Assembly: GCA_965153455.1 (NCBI GenBank)
Contig: OZ234493.1
Coordinates: 2,976,001-3,040,000 of the forward strand
Reading direction: 5' to 3'
Length of the DNA: 64,000 nucleotides
Source of the DNA: Sphagnum compactum
Taxonomy: Eukaryota; Bryophyta; Sphagnopsida; Sphagnales
The first letter of the stretch is position 1, and each line of letters begins with the position of its first letter. The notes below the pieces were generated by a model. That model did not search any database. It saw only the letters and a program-made list of their open reading frames with translations, and had not been told where the DNA came from. Shown here one piece after another: positions 11,801-23,600 of this stretch. A program made the position numbers and the translations under genes.

Positions 11801-14404
11801 GATACAAAGTGCTGCTCTAAAAGCTCTGCATCACTACAACACCTTGTACAAATCAGGCCAACACCTTGACACAATAGTCCATGTGGCCGACCATGACCGA
11901 TCTCATTTCTCTGATCTATCCTCTTCCACTTCTGGTGGTAAGTGCAAATGCAACAAGGAGGAGATGGCAGGTGAGGATGCAGGTTTGTTCAATGCGCCAG
12001 CAGATTTCTTCACTGCCAATGTAACACAACATTCGGGCCCAGCTTCAGAGAAAAGAGAACTTTTCCATGTAATTGCTGAGCAGGATACTGTTGGTGAGAA
12101 ACCACCTTGTGGATCAATGGTGACAGTGAGCTACCAGGTGACTGCGGTAGGAGATGTTGCAACACCTTTTGCTAATACAAACACTGAGCTGGAGAAAACA
12201 GACCTTGAGAGCATTGTGTTGGAGGTGCAGCATGAATTTGAGTTTGAGCTTGGTGCAGGGGCTGTCATTGCTCCCTTTGAGGAGTGTGTGAGCCATGCAC
12301 ATGTTGGCCAAACGTTGTGCTTTCGAGTGCCTGCCCTGCAGCCTGTTGGCTTGCTACTTGCATCTAATGAAAATTTCAAGTACCCAACACATAGTTAGGC
12401 TCTGAAACTAGCTCTAAGAATCACTTTGGACCTTTGAGTTTTGTACTATGATTGATGTTGCAGGAATCATGCATGAGAGGTCCTCAGCTGCATGACCATC
12501 TCTTATTAGCTTCACTGAACAATGTCTGCAGTCGTATGAACATTTGTAGTCCATGTTTGCTGTGATGCAGATGACAAGTTTGTGCTTGAATACATAGTGA
12601 AGTTAATCAAGTTTGTTCCAGCATTTGAGGAGAGGATGCAGGCATCACAATTTAGACCTTCTCTTTCAAAGCAGCGCATTAAGTATGCTCGCCTTGTGGT
12701 TGATGCCATTGATGCAAAATCTTTGGTAAATATCCAATCGCCATTGAATAGTGCGTCTTGTAGTGCTTCTTGGAATTTTCATTACTTAGTTTATTTAAAC
12801 ACATATGGGATCCCACAAAACTTCATTTTGTTATCTTGTAGGGTCTAGGGTTTAAACCCATCTAACCAAGACCATCCAAACAGAATCCTGGATCTGTTTG
12901 CTCAAACTGTGACACATCCAACAATGAATGGCAGGTGGACTTGGGATGCGGATCAGGAGCTTTGCTTAGCTCTCTTCTGGAGGAACCTAACAGTCTGCAA
13001 CAGATTGTGGGTGTTGATTTGTCCCGGAAACACCTTGTTCGTGCTGCAAAGGTGAGAACAGAATTTGGAGTTCACAAATAAATTTCTTTGCAGTTGCTGT
13101 GAGAGTATTCATTGCCAAGGGATCAGATTCAATATGGTTTTTTTGAGTGAGGCAGTGCCAGACTCATTTTCAACAGGTTTTCTCAGGACCCATCTGATTC
13201 TGCAGCTACACAGAAGGTTGTTGCATTGTTGATATTTCACAAAATGCCACTCTGATAGGAAAATTTGTGAATAACTATTGTGGTACAAATTTACTTGTAA
13301 TGGTGGTGGAATCATGTGACTAACTATTGGTCTTCGCAAAAATCCAGATGCTGCACTGTACCCTCACAACACAGAAGCCTGGTCACAGTTGTCCATGGGC
13401 AGCACTGCAAAGGCTCTCTCTTTATGAGGGTTCTGTAACAGACATGGACCCGCGGCTGCATGCACCTGATGTGGCCACCTGCATTGAGGTATATCTATTT
13501 TGGGTCCATGCATATTAGTTTTTTTTTTTTTGCACTAATTTTCTCATTACTGCACAGGATGCTCCTGTATCTTTGAATATATATTGTAGTTTTTATTTTG
13601 TGAATTCCTACTATGGTGGACTTGTGGCAGGTGGTGGAGCATCTAGATCCAGAGGCAGTGGAGAAGCTAGCAGAGAGTGTGTTGGGCTGTCTAATGCCAC
13701 GGATATGGATGGTCATGACTCCCAACATTGAGTACAACCCAATTTTGAATGGCTTACAATGGGACCCTGCTACCAGCAGCCTTCTTCTGAAGGGTCCTTC
13801 TTCTTCAGGAGCTTCCGAAGGCCAAGTGGCCCCCCAACAACACAAGGAAAATGCAGCAAATCTACACAAGGTTCCACCAGATCCTTCAAAGTTCAGAAAT
13901 CGTGATCACAGATTTGAGTGGACACGAGCTGAGTTTCGACATTGGGCCTCCCAAATTGCTGCAAGGTTTGACTACCAAGTCAGGTTTGGGGGTGTTGGAG
14001 GTGGTGATGGGGGAAATGAGGCAGGTGTCAACGATGATAATACTGATCATGGGCCTGGATTTGCAACCCAGATTGCCATTTTTGCTCACAAAGCTGTGCT
14101 GTTTCCAATCCCCACAAACGAAGGTGAGCTCCCAGCTTTGTTGGCTTGCAATTTGAGTGGAGTCACACCTGAGTTCAGCTTGCCGATTGAAGAAGTGTGC
14201 ACTCCTTCTAGCAAAGGGAATCATCTGAACTATGAAGCTGGTCCAATAGTAGTAGCAGATCAGTTCCCTTATAAGGAAATATGGCGCTGGATTCCACCTC
14301 CTCCTCCTCCTCCTCATCCTAGTGAGGCAACAGCTTTTTGCAGCAAATTGGAAAATTTGAGGATTCACCAGGCTGACAAAGAAAATTATACGCCTCTTCC
14401 TTAA
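8828..14404 (+). CDS. HEN1: HEN1 small-RNA 2'-O-methyltransferase
   Basis: HEN1 adds a methyl group to the 2'-OH of the 3'-terminal nucleotide of miRNA and siRNA duplexes, using S-adenosylmethionine, which protects them from tailing and decay. Nine exons are inferred from GT-AG sites: 8828-9142, 9440-9535, 10193-10826, 10896-11234, 11336-12393, 12571-12725, 12935-13051, 13348-13488, 13631-14404, about 1,210 residues (Arabidopsis 942). Domains in order: glycine-rich dsRNA-binding domain 1 (about 1-105), La-like domain (about 138-350), dsRNA-binding domain 2 (starts GRTPGGAYKLSR), PPIase-like domain (about 700-800), and methyltransferase. The last has the SAM loop VDLGCGSGALL (12935 onward), the metal-binding EVVEH motif split by intron 8, and the later histidine in FRNRDHRFEWTR. 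The start is the first ATG of the dsRBD frame. Exon lengths sum to 3n+2: exon 3 changes frame between about 10720 and 10760 (one base missing), so this copy may be broken or misassembled. The C-terminus has a proline run. Confidence 0.92.
10720..10765 (+). other. HEN1: Apparent 1-nt frameshift inside HEN1 exon 3
   Basis: Upstream of here the La-like domain reads well in one frame (VAGDDYYQEVLAHELG). Downstream the good frame is shifted by one base (KVLNSRFLPLAVSQKSLLAG), and only this second frame joins in phase, through the donor at 10827 and acceptor at 10895, to exon 4 (SIANKLPSAIRM). The second frame has stops at 10690 and 10720, so the change must fall after 10720. No intron of normal plant size fits in the gap. 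Confidence 0.7.
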
Positions 14405-16030
14405 AAGTTGTTGCAAACATGGAGTGCTAAGTCCTAGTCCTAGATCATGACCTTAATCCACAATTTATTTATTTATAGTTTGTTTTGTGTTCATCCCCCT
14501 TTCTATCAATTAGGGTAGAAGCATGGCAAAGTAAACCCTAAACCCTCAAACACCAGGCATAATGTAAAGGGGAGTGGAATTGAAGGCTTTTTAAAGTCTT
14601 GAAAAAGTGAGCAACCCAAAAACTCCAAGGCAACGCTATAAAGAAAGCTACCTTCTTTAAGCAAGGAACATCTTCCAAAAGGAGTGATCCAAAGCCTTGA
14701 GAACGAATATCCGAAGGCTAGAATTGCAATGTGAATGAGGCATCATTTCAAATATCAACCCAAACCAAAGTAAAGGCAAATTGAATGCCAAAATAACATT
14801 GCCCCCCACCTTGGGTTTTACCCTACATTAAATGGATTAAAAAATCAATAATGACAAACTAGATATAGATTAGTGTTAAATAATAGTTATATATGTGCTA
14901 GAAATGTGATATGTTAAATATGTTTTTACGAGCTCTATTTGGTGCATTTTCAAACTTGTCCTTTTACACCTTACATGTTTTTACACATAATCACACCAAG
15001 CAATTCTTTGTTTTGCAAACTAAAGTTTCATTTTTATTTTTTTTGGCATGTTTTGTTATTCCACACAAAATTCAAACCAAAACCTTTCAACAAACACTAA
15101 ACATACTAACCAATAGCATAGATTTTGCTTATGAACAACATATAATATATTTGCATAAATAAAAGCAAGGTCAAAGCAATCAAACCCTATGATAAAACCA
15201 AGTGGTTTTGTGCAGGGCTAAGAATTATTGACCATTTTTTGTGCCTAACGAAGCTCTTTAGAGAGTGTTAACATCTTATTTTGAATTTTAGATCTCTCTT
15301 TGGAATTTTCTCTTTACACATCTTGGAGTCATCAAGCTTGGTAGGTACAACATCCCCTACCCCAATATTTAAAAATAATATTTCCCCATTCGGAAATAAA
15401 AAATTAGACACGATTTCCACAAAAACTTCTCCACATTTTTTTTTCTTCAAGACATTCCCAAAATGTGACATTCCCCCAAAGATGTTTCTAATCCCAATTC
15501 CCAAACAGATTTTCCCAAACTGCAATAGGACTAAGGACACTAATCACCCCCAAATTGATTTTGAAAAATGACAAAACACATACGCAAACATTCTCAACAT
15601 CCCAACCCATAGACAAGCTACTGAGAAAACATGATTAGATTTCCAATAGATATGACTTGCCAATGCCCTACTCCTTTAAACATTCTTTAGTACCTTTCAT
15701 CATTTCCATCACTACCACACCCATCATTTCATTAAATAATTTGTCTAGAGACTCTCAAATTCTAGAGATGCAACCGAAGTCCTTCAAAAAACCTAACGAA
15801 TTCTTAACAAAAACATAAAGCGCTTGGGAGAAAAATCTTCTACTTGGAGCAAAATCACAGAAAGAACAAGAAAATAAAGAACGTTTAGCATTTCTTTCTT
15901 GAAAAAACCCAAAATTGTTGAGGATAAAAACTACATCCTTAAATCTTCTCTCCCCAACAAAATTTGCTTAACCAAATAATCTTTAACAACTACCACATCC
16001 ATCATTAAGAGAAAGCAAACACAATGACAA
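14405..16030. other. Spacer downstream of HEN1
   Basis: AT-rich sequence with a telomere-like CCCTAAACCCT near 14535. No exon with convincing splice sites or domain is visible. The HEN1 3' untranslated region should occupy the first few hundred bases. Confidence 0.6.
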
Positions 16031-17656
16031 AGATGAATTGCTCACACCACACAACACCAAGAACGACAAGTACCACTTAGGATTGAGGATGGAGGTGTAG
16101 ATGTTAGCCTGAAGACCTGCTGAGATTTTGTCACTGTAATTTGAAGGAATTTACTCAGCAGCTTTTTTCCTTTGTGCTTGTGGGGTCTTCCAAAATTTTT
16201 ATTGCCTGCCAAAGTGGGCATTCTGTTTTCTGAAACAGGATGCATATTTTTCTGATTTTTTGGAAGAAAGAAAGCTTTTGAGCAGGTCTTTATGCTAAGT
16301 ATGGTACTCAGCCATGGGCTGTTGTTACCTGAATTGGGCCTGCAGTTGGCCCTGTCTCCCATGGGCCTTATTCGAGTTAAGCCCCTGGCATTGGGCTTTT
16401 TACCTTATACTTTTGCCATCATGTGCACATTGAGATTGGGTCTCGTTTTCACTAACAAGACTTTTTTGGTTGCCGTCTGTCTATGGTGTTTGAATACTTT
16501 GTGGAATCTCAAATTGCAACTTGCTGCAGGTTTGCTACTTTAATTTGACATTTGTTTCTGATCACAAGCCGCAGATGTGTGGGCTTTGCACCCTAATGTT
16601 CACCTTTTACGTTTAGGTTTAGCCTTTGATTTTGACATACTACCATCTAACGTTCCTGTCCCGTCTGGATACTTAGGCCCACTAGATGGGATCCAGGGTT
16701 CAAATTCTTGGGAACCAATTTGGACTCATTTGACGCAAATTGATTTGAAGCAAGTTGGACCCTAGCTTTCCACCTTCATTCTCCAAATCATGAGCTCTCC
16801 TTTGAGCTCCTTTTTTTTGGGTCCAAACCAATTGATTTTCCGTCCAAAATGGTGCCATGTAGGTTTAACTTCAATTGGCCAATTTTTGGTCTTGAACCCT
16901 CATCTAAAGGCCATGGGTCCAATTATTGACTCTCAGCCAATAGTATTGCTCTATTTCATTGGACCTTGGACATTAGACCCTCATGTAATGTGGCCCTTAT
17001 ACTACATACAGCCTCATGTAACTTGCAGCTTCATCTCAGGAATTTCCTTGCTTTATCCTCATACATACAACAGGAATTAGGCCTGCAGTTGGCCACACCT
17101 CACACCGGCTTTATTCCAGTAAAACCCCGCGGCATTGGGCTTTTCTACCTGACACTTTTGCCATCATGGGCACCTTGAGCTTGGGTCTTCTTTTCATTAA
17201 TAAAACTATTTTGGCTGAAGGTCATCTATGGTGTTGAATACTAGTCTATAACATTCCTATCCTTTTGGGATACTGATACTATAGCCTGCTTCAAGTATGA
17301 GCAGAAAATTTATGAAATTCCTGTGAACAAGCCTCAAGTTACAAGGGACTGTCAAATATCCAAAGAGGATAGGAACTTCAGAACAGTTAGCCAAAATTGA
17401 AAGGGAAACTTAACCGAAAGTATAAACCTAAGAAATTCCAGAGATCAAGCCACAAGTTTTGCAGGCGTTGCGGCAAAATGTTGACCTTTGACTTTAATAT
17501 ATTCACCTTTGACTTTGACACACTGATTTCAAATTCCTATCCTTTTTCGGATATGCAAGTATTGCTTAGTCTCAGGAACTTCTTAGTCTCAGGAACTTCC
17601 TAGGTTTGCGCCTTACATTGTAACGGGCATCTTGGAGTTTACTTTTCACCTTTGAT
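16031..17656 (+). repeat. Dispersed repeat, copy 1
   Basis: This 1.6 kb unit matches the reverse complement of 43066-44984 nearly throughout. It begins at CTCACACCACACAACACCAAG and ends at ACTTTTCACCTTTGAT, where the two copies diverge. It contains its own diverged direct repeat: about 165 bp at 16331-16500 recurs at 17074-17243, both starting near GGGCCTGCAGTTGGCC or GGCCTGCAGTTGGCC. Short open frames are shared by the copies but carry no domain I recognise. A non-autonomous transposon, perhaps a LARD- or TRIM-like element, is the likeliest nature. Confidence 0.8.
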
Positions 17657-20600
17657 TAATGCAATGAGGCCGTAAGAGCGTATAGAACCAATTTACTGCC
17701 TTCAGTCAAAGACTACTGCAAATGCAAATGAAAAACACTGAAGTGAAAATTTCAAATGTCAAATAAGTGCTCGCATTGTCTGCAATCGGTATCAATGTTC
17801 CAATGTCATCATCCCCAACGTTGGCCGTTGGTATCCCGATTCATTATAACATCTCAAATAACATATGATTAGAATTTTTTTCACATTGATGTTCCCAACA
17901 TTCCCGTGTGCTGTTCTCAAACAAATCAGATCGGGACCTTCATGCAATGATGAAGTAGGGCTGATGCAGTGAAGTCATTGCTGGACTGGAAATGTTGCAG
18001 AATGGCTCTATGAGCAAAATCTATTCATATCAAACTCTGTGATGTAGGTTCTGTTGCATCTTGGGGCAGAACCAATATTGTTTGTGTCACTGACAAATTA
18101 GACTATGAGATGAATGAGTGCTCATGTGGTTTATATATGACATTCTAGTCCAAATGGTGAATCTGAACCCACAATTGATGCCAAACATCAGAAAACATGG
18201 CCCTGGGAGAAATTAATTTTACATAGGTAATTCGTCCTAATTCATCACTACTTCATCACTTGGGTGCTGGAGTCGCCCTGATGACAAACTAGGAGACAGA
18301 ATGTGGCTGCTAGGGGAAGTAGTTCATCACTGGTTCATCATCACTAGGGTGCTGGCCTCTCACCCATGACTTCAAGCATGTGGAATCCTTCATGCAACTT
18401 CCTTCTCTACTACACCAACAACTTCATAAGCCTTGTGTAATAATTCCAGTTGTGCCTCCATTGATGATCCTTCAAAAGCTCAAAATAAAACGATAGACGC
18501 TAAAAATATTATAGTGTCAGAAACTGTGTAAGGGTTTGGTTTGGAAGACCTTTAATAAAGCAAAGGGTCCTTATTGTAGGCAGTATAGAAGTACTGCTTC
18601 TCTCTTTTTTTTCCTTGTCTGCCCTTGGCCTGATCCATGTTTTTCTCAAGAAAGATGAATGGATGACACCCAGACCCAGACGTCTAATCTCTCAGACTTG
18701 CTCTTTATGGAGTGCCCTGTGGTTTTTCGAGTGCCGCAGAAGCTAATGCCATCAACTGCAGGTTTGACGCTATTGGCCTACTAACCACTCGCTCGCCACT
18801 ATATCCTGCTTAGGACATTCGGTCTAGCTTTGCGTTTCAAGCTCGTTATCCTAACCATATCCTCTGCTTTACTAGGGAACCCTAATGAGGGCAGGCCCAT
18901 TGATCCCCAGCTTCACAATCTGGTGCTGCCTATTATAGATATTGTATCATGGTATGCACCAATGTTGTCTAGTTATCCAATTTCTGGACAAAACTCCAGA
19001 TTTGAATAAAGAATATTTTCAAATTAAAAAAAAGAGATGGATATGTATCATTAAAATTTCAAATATTTTCATATATATACAGTTATGTATCAATTTTACT
19101 TTTTCCCCCTTCGCTAGTTATGAATAGATGATTATTGAATGCTAAAAATCATGGAGATGCATAGAAAATATGTATTGTCAATTTCTCACTTATCACTCAG
19201 AATGCTGACTAGGGCTTAAGGTTTTGAGTGTAAAAGCATATCTTCCAAACTTTAAAAAATCATAAATCCTAGAACTTCCTCCTAGATATGTATAAAAATT
19301 TTCGGTTTTGTATAGCTTTCATACAAAGATAGTGTTTTTCTTTTTCAAATTTTTGTTACCTGGTGAAAAAAATGGGAACAAATGCAACAAAGGTTTTTTT
19401 TTAAAAATTCACCATATTTTGAAAGAAATATTTTTAAAGAAGTCCCCAAATTTAGACAACGTGTTCTTGCAAGTCGTCAAAACTAAGCAGAATTCCCAAA
19501 AAATTTAATGTCCCTCCAAGGCAATCACCGTGTACTTCTAATTAATGTCGAGGATCCTAGCCACTGCACCTACTAAAGGAATTTGAAAAAAAACATTGTA
19601 CATAACTGAACATACTCCTAAATAATCCCAGAATAAAGATGTAGATTCGGTTAACTGAACTCTCTTCCATCCATGAATATGCATAATTCAAAATTAGTGG
19701 TTAGTCTGTATTTGGAGAATATGCATAATTATTTTTTTGAAATTGAATCAATTTAAGATATGCATTTATGCTTAATTGAGAATTGTATAACCAGACAACA
19801 CTGGTATGCACATTTTGAGCCCGCAACTATAGACTCTAATAGTTACAATAACTGTCTGCAATAAGGACCCTTTGCTTATTTCACATCTCCTAGTTCCCTC
19901 CTTGCTTGGATGTCCATAACACAAACTGGGTAAAGGTTTCTGGTTGCCCACTTGGATATCCATTACCTTTTGAGGGACATCCAGGTTTTAGAATCAGTTT
20001 CCCTTCGAGGGATATCCAGGTTCTATAATCAGTTCTGGTTTCAGCTTCAGTTCCACACATAGATGGAATCCAGAACCTCATTTTGGGTGCAGTTCTTCAA
20101 AAAATAAATAATTTCTGGTTCTAGTTCTGATTCCTGCTCTGAGAATCAGACTTGGTTCTGGTCCCGTTACTAGTAACCTAGAGTAAAAGAACTTAACTGT
20201 TCATTAGCACCTACATTAATTAATCTTTGCCAAAAACCTTGAGTCTGGTTCTAGTTCTGGTTTCACACATAAGTGCAACCAAGAATCCAATTTTCTAGAA
20301 GCTCGCTTTTGGAGTTTTGATAATAATTTGTTGGGTGTTGATCACCAGATTATAAGAACCTTCAACAATTGTATTGATATGAAAAACATTTCACTTGATA
20401 AGTATAGATTCAGGTGCAGTGAATGATGCCCTTCAGCAGCAGCTGCTTCTTCTGATCAATCGCCACAAGACTGACACAATTGACAAGTTTTTCAACCATT
20501 GTGTAGTAAAACTATGTAACAAATTATATTAATTGAAAAAAGTGTGATAATCATCCAGGGGTGCATTCACAATTCGAGTACACAAAAGGAATGTTCACCT

Positions 20601-23600
20601 TCAAAATCATATGGAACTTTAAATTTGATTCATTGTTATGAATAATACAACCTACAAGTTATATCATATTTATTGTTTCATTAGATAAAAGTGTAGATTA
20701 GGATCATTATGGTAAGAAATAATGATAATTTTGATGACTAAAGGTTGTCTAAATGTGCTTAAACATGACTTAGGGATTATATTCACTAGTGTAATTTTGT
20801 CAAAAAAGAATGACATAAAAAAAAAAAAAATTCAAAATTTTTAATATTTTAATCAAAAATAAAAATAGTGTGTGTTTACATGAAATTGAATTTCAATTGT
20901 ATTTTCAATTTGTTCAATTATTTTCTTTTGATCATTTTTTGCACTTATTGGTCAGAAGATTAAACATCTATATCCGCCTTTCATTGTTTAACATCTTAAA
21001 ACATTCATTTTTCAAAACATAAGAACGATTCAGAGGATAGGACCATGCTATAGTTCACATTGTGGTAGGTCAACTACAACTGCACCCCCATTGTCTTTTG
21101 ATGAAGTTATCTTTCAAAAGTTTAATAAATGTGGAAGAAATTAAGGGTGTTCATGACATCTTTTATGCTTTTTTTATGTTTCTCATTTGCTTTCAAAATA
21201 ATTTTCTTTTTTGTTTGATGGTTTTTTTTGTGTTGTTTTTATTTTTATTAGTTTTTAATCTTTTTTTTTTTTTCCTTTTGATTGATTGTTCTTTTGTTGT
21301 TGCAAGTTATTGACGTGTCTTGTGCATTCATCGTAATTGTTGAACATTTAGAACAAACGAAAAACATGAATCAAAACCCATTTCAATTTTTCATGATGAC
21401 AATGACAATGTCTAAATATCATAAAACAATCTTTGATAGTCACAAACATAGGTGGGCACCAATTCTAGGATTATTAATTGTAATATGTTAACCCTTTTAA
21501 TTTGAAATCAAGGTGTAATGTTTGTTACATAATATATGCAACAAGGACATTTCAACACATGAATTGATTTTGAAAGACATGATGAACGAATGAATGCATG
21601 GTAAGGTGGCTCACTTATGGAGTTGTATTCATATTTTTGCAAGGTACCTTTTGTTTAAATGGATGTGGTGATAAATGTATGTTTCAATTTGTTAATTGAT
21701 AATTGATTTTAAATTCATAACTTGATTATGAAACTAAAAGTATAATTTGTTTTCGAAAATGTTACCCCTATTGTTATTAATGGACTTTTGAAAGGACAAT
21801 GTATGGACCAGTTTTTGGATTGCAGTGTATTCATAGTAAATTTCAATTTAATTGATTTTTCGTGACTAAGTATAACTTGAAGAATGGAATGAATAACATA
21901 TTTATGGGACTATTTTCTTGAAAACCTTAGCAAATACTTTTTGGAATTTAGAATGGTTAAAATTTGACCTTATTTTCATAAGTCCTTATGTTACAATTTT
22001 ATTTTTTTTCAATTTTTCTTTTCTAAAAGTGTTTGATTATGAAATATCTAAAGGGGTGATTATTCATATGGACTATCTAAAACATTTTTCCAAGTATGAT
22101 TATTTTTGAAAAATTGCATCCATCAAAACAACTAACGTCATCATCATTTTATTTAAGTTTTAAAATAGAACATGAATGTTCACAACTGGATGAACATCAA
22201 TTTATAAATGATTATAATCATGAGTTATGAGAAATAAGTAACAATTTTTTTTAGCAAACTTTTTATGGATTCTTTTGGAGTGGAACATGTACCTAAAATG
22301 AGCCACCATACCATGTGTTCACCTAAACTAGATTGTATAGTTTAATTTGTTCATTATTTCCAAACTTGAGACATTCAATGGTGCATTTGGATTTTTCTAT
22401 TGGTCATTTTGATTTAATTTAGATAAGGATAATTTTGAATTGTATTATTTTCAATTCTACTATTTGGATTTATTTTGAGATTTCAAAATTTTAATAATTT
22501 TAAATTCAACTATTATAGAATTTCAAAACGACATCAAAGTCAAAATCAATTGATTTGAATTTTGTTGTTTTTTAAAATTTTGCAATTTTTGGTGTTCGTA
22601 AGATGTGATGACAACATCCATGCAATGAAAGCCTTAATTATTGTATAATATTGTATAATCCACATGGTTTGAGGATGATGAAAGCCCCTTCCCCATAGGT
22701 TCTTCATAGAGAAAAATGGGCTTGAATTTGAACATCATGTTTGCACACTTCTTTCAATTCATCTTATTGCATCCAAATACATTCCAACTCATATTGCAGT
22801 AATTATTTCATGTGTAGCAAACACTTCTCCAATTCTTGGTCATGAATGTGACAATTAGTGTTTGCCCTTGAATGGTCATGTGTTATGTATCCTTTACTAA
22901 GGTTTTTAGTTTGTCCAATTGCCTCTCCAAATTGAAAACAACTTATGAGTTGTTCCCCTTCCCAAGCCCTTATTTTAGATTTGGGATCCATTGACATGTT
23001 CCTTGTTTTAACCACATTCATGTAAGATGTTTGAATGTTCAACTCCTATCAAGCAAAAGCAAGAGATTATGATAAATTTTTTCATAAAGGTCAATGTTAT
23101 AATTAATTGCAACATATTTTCAATTAATAATCTTTTATATATTGATAGCCTTCAAAATTCATATAACATATGATATCAATGACATGGGCTAATTAGAAGT
23201 GGGGTCAAAACATGATATACAGAGCCAATCCAAGACAAGGATTTAATCATTAACAATCATTAATAATGGAATATTCTATAAAATATACATGTTTCAAATT
23301 GTGATTTCCAAATCAACTTTTACATTAATTAATTTTTATGACCCAAAAAGATGTTGCATTATACTATAATGAAAATGTGTACACAAAAGTTTTCCCATAA
23401 AAATTTCATTTTCAAATCATTTCAAATTTTTGAAAAAGTGTTTTTTGCAACAAAAAAACACTAATTACATTGTTTAAAAGTCCTTTTGGGTATTCCATAC
23501 TCATTATATTCATTTAAAAATATGCCAAATGTTCCCACAATACATAAAAAATATTGTCATATAAGTTTCATTTAAAAATTTCAGCATCAACTTAAGTAAC

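Noticed and set aside
16966-17178. Conserved short frame shared by both dispersed repeat copies considered as a gene
   Set aside because: Conservation follows from the DNA repeat itself; the peptide has no domain, and the same holds for the other frames of the repeat.
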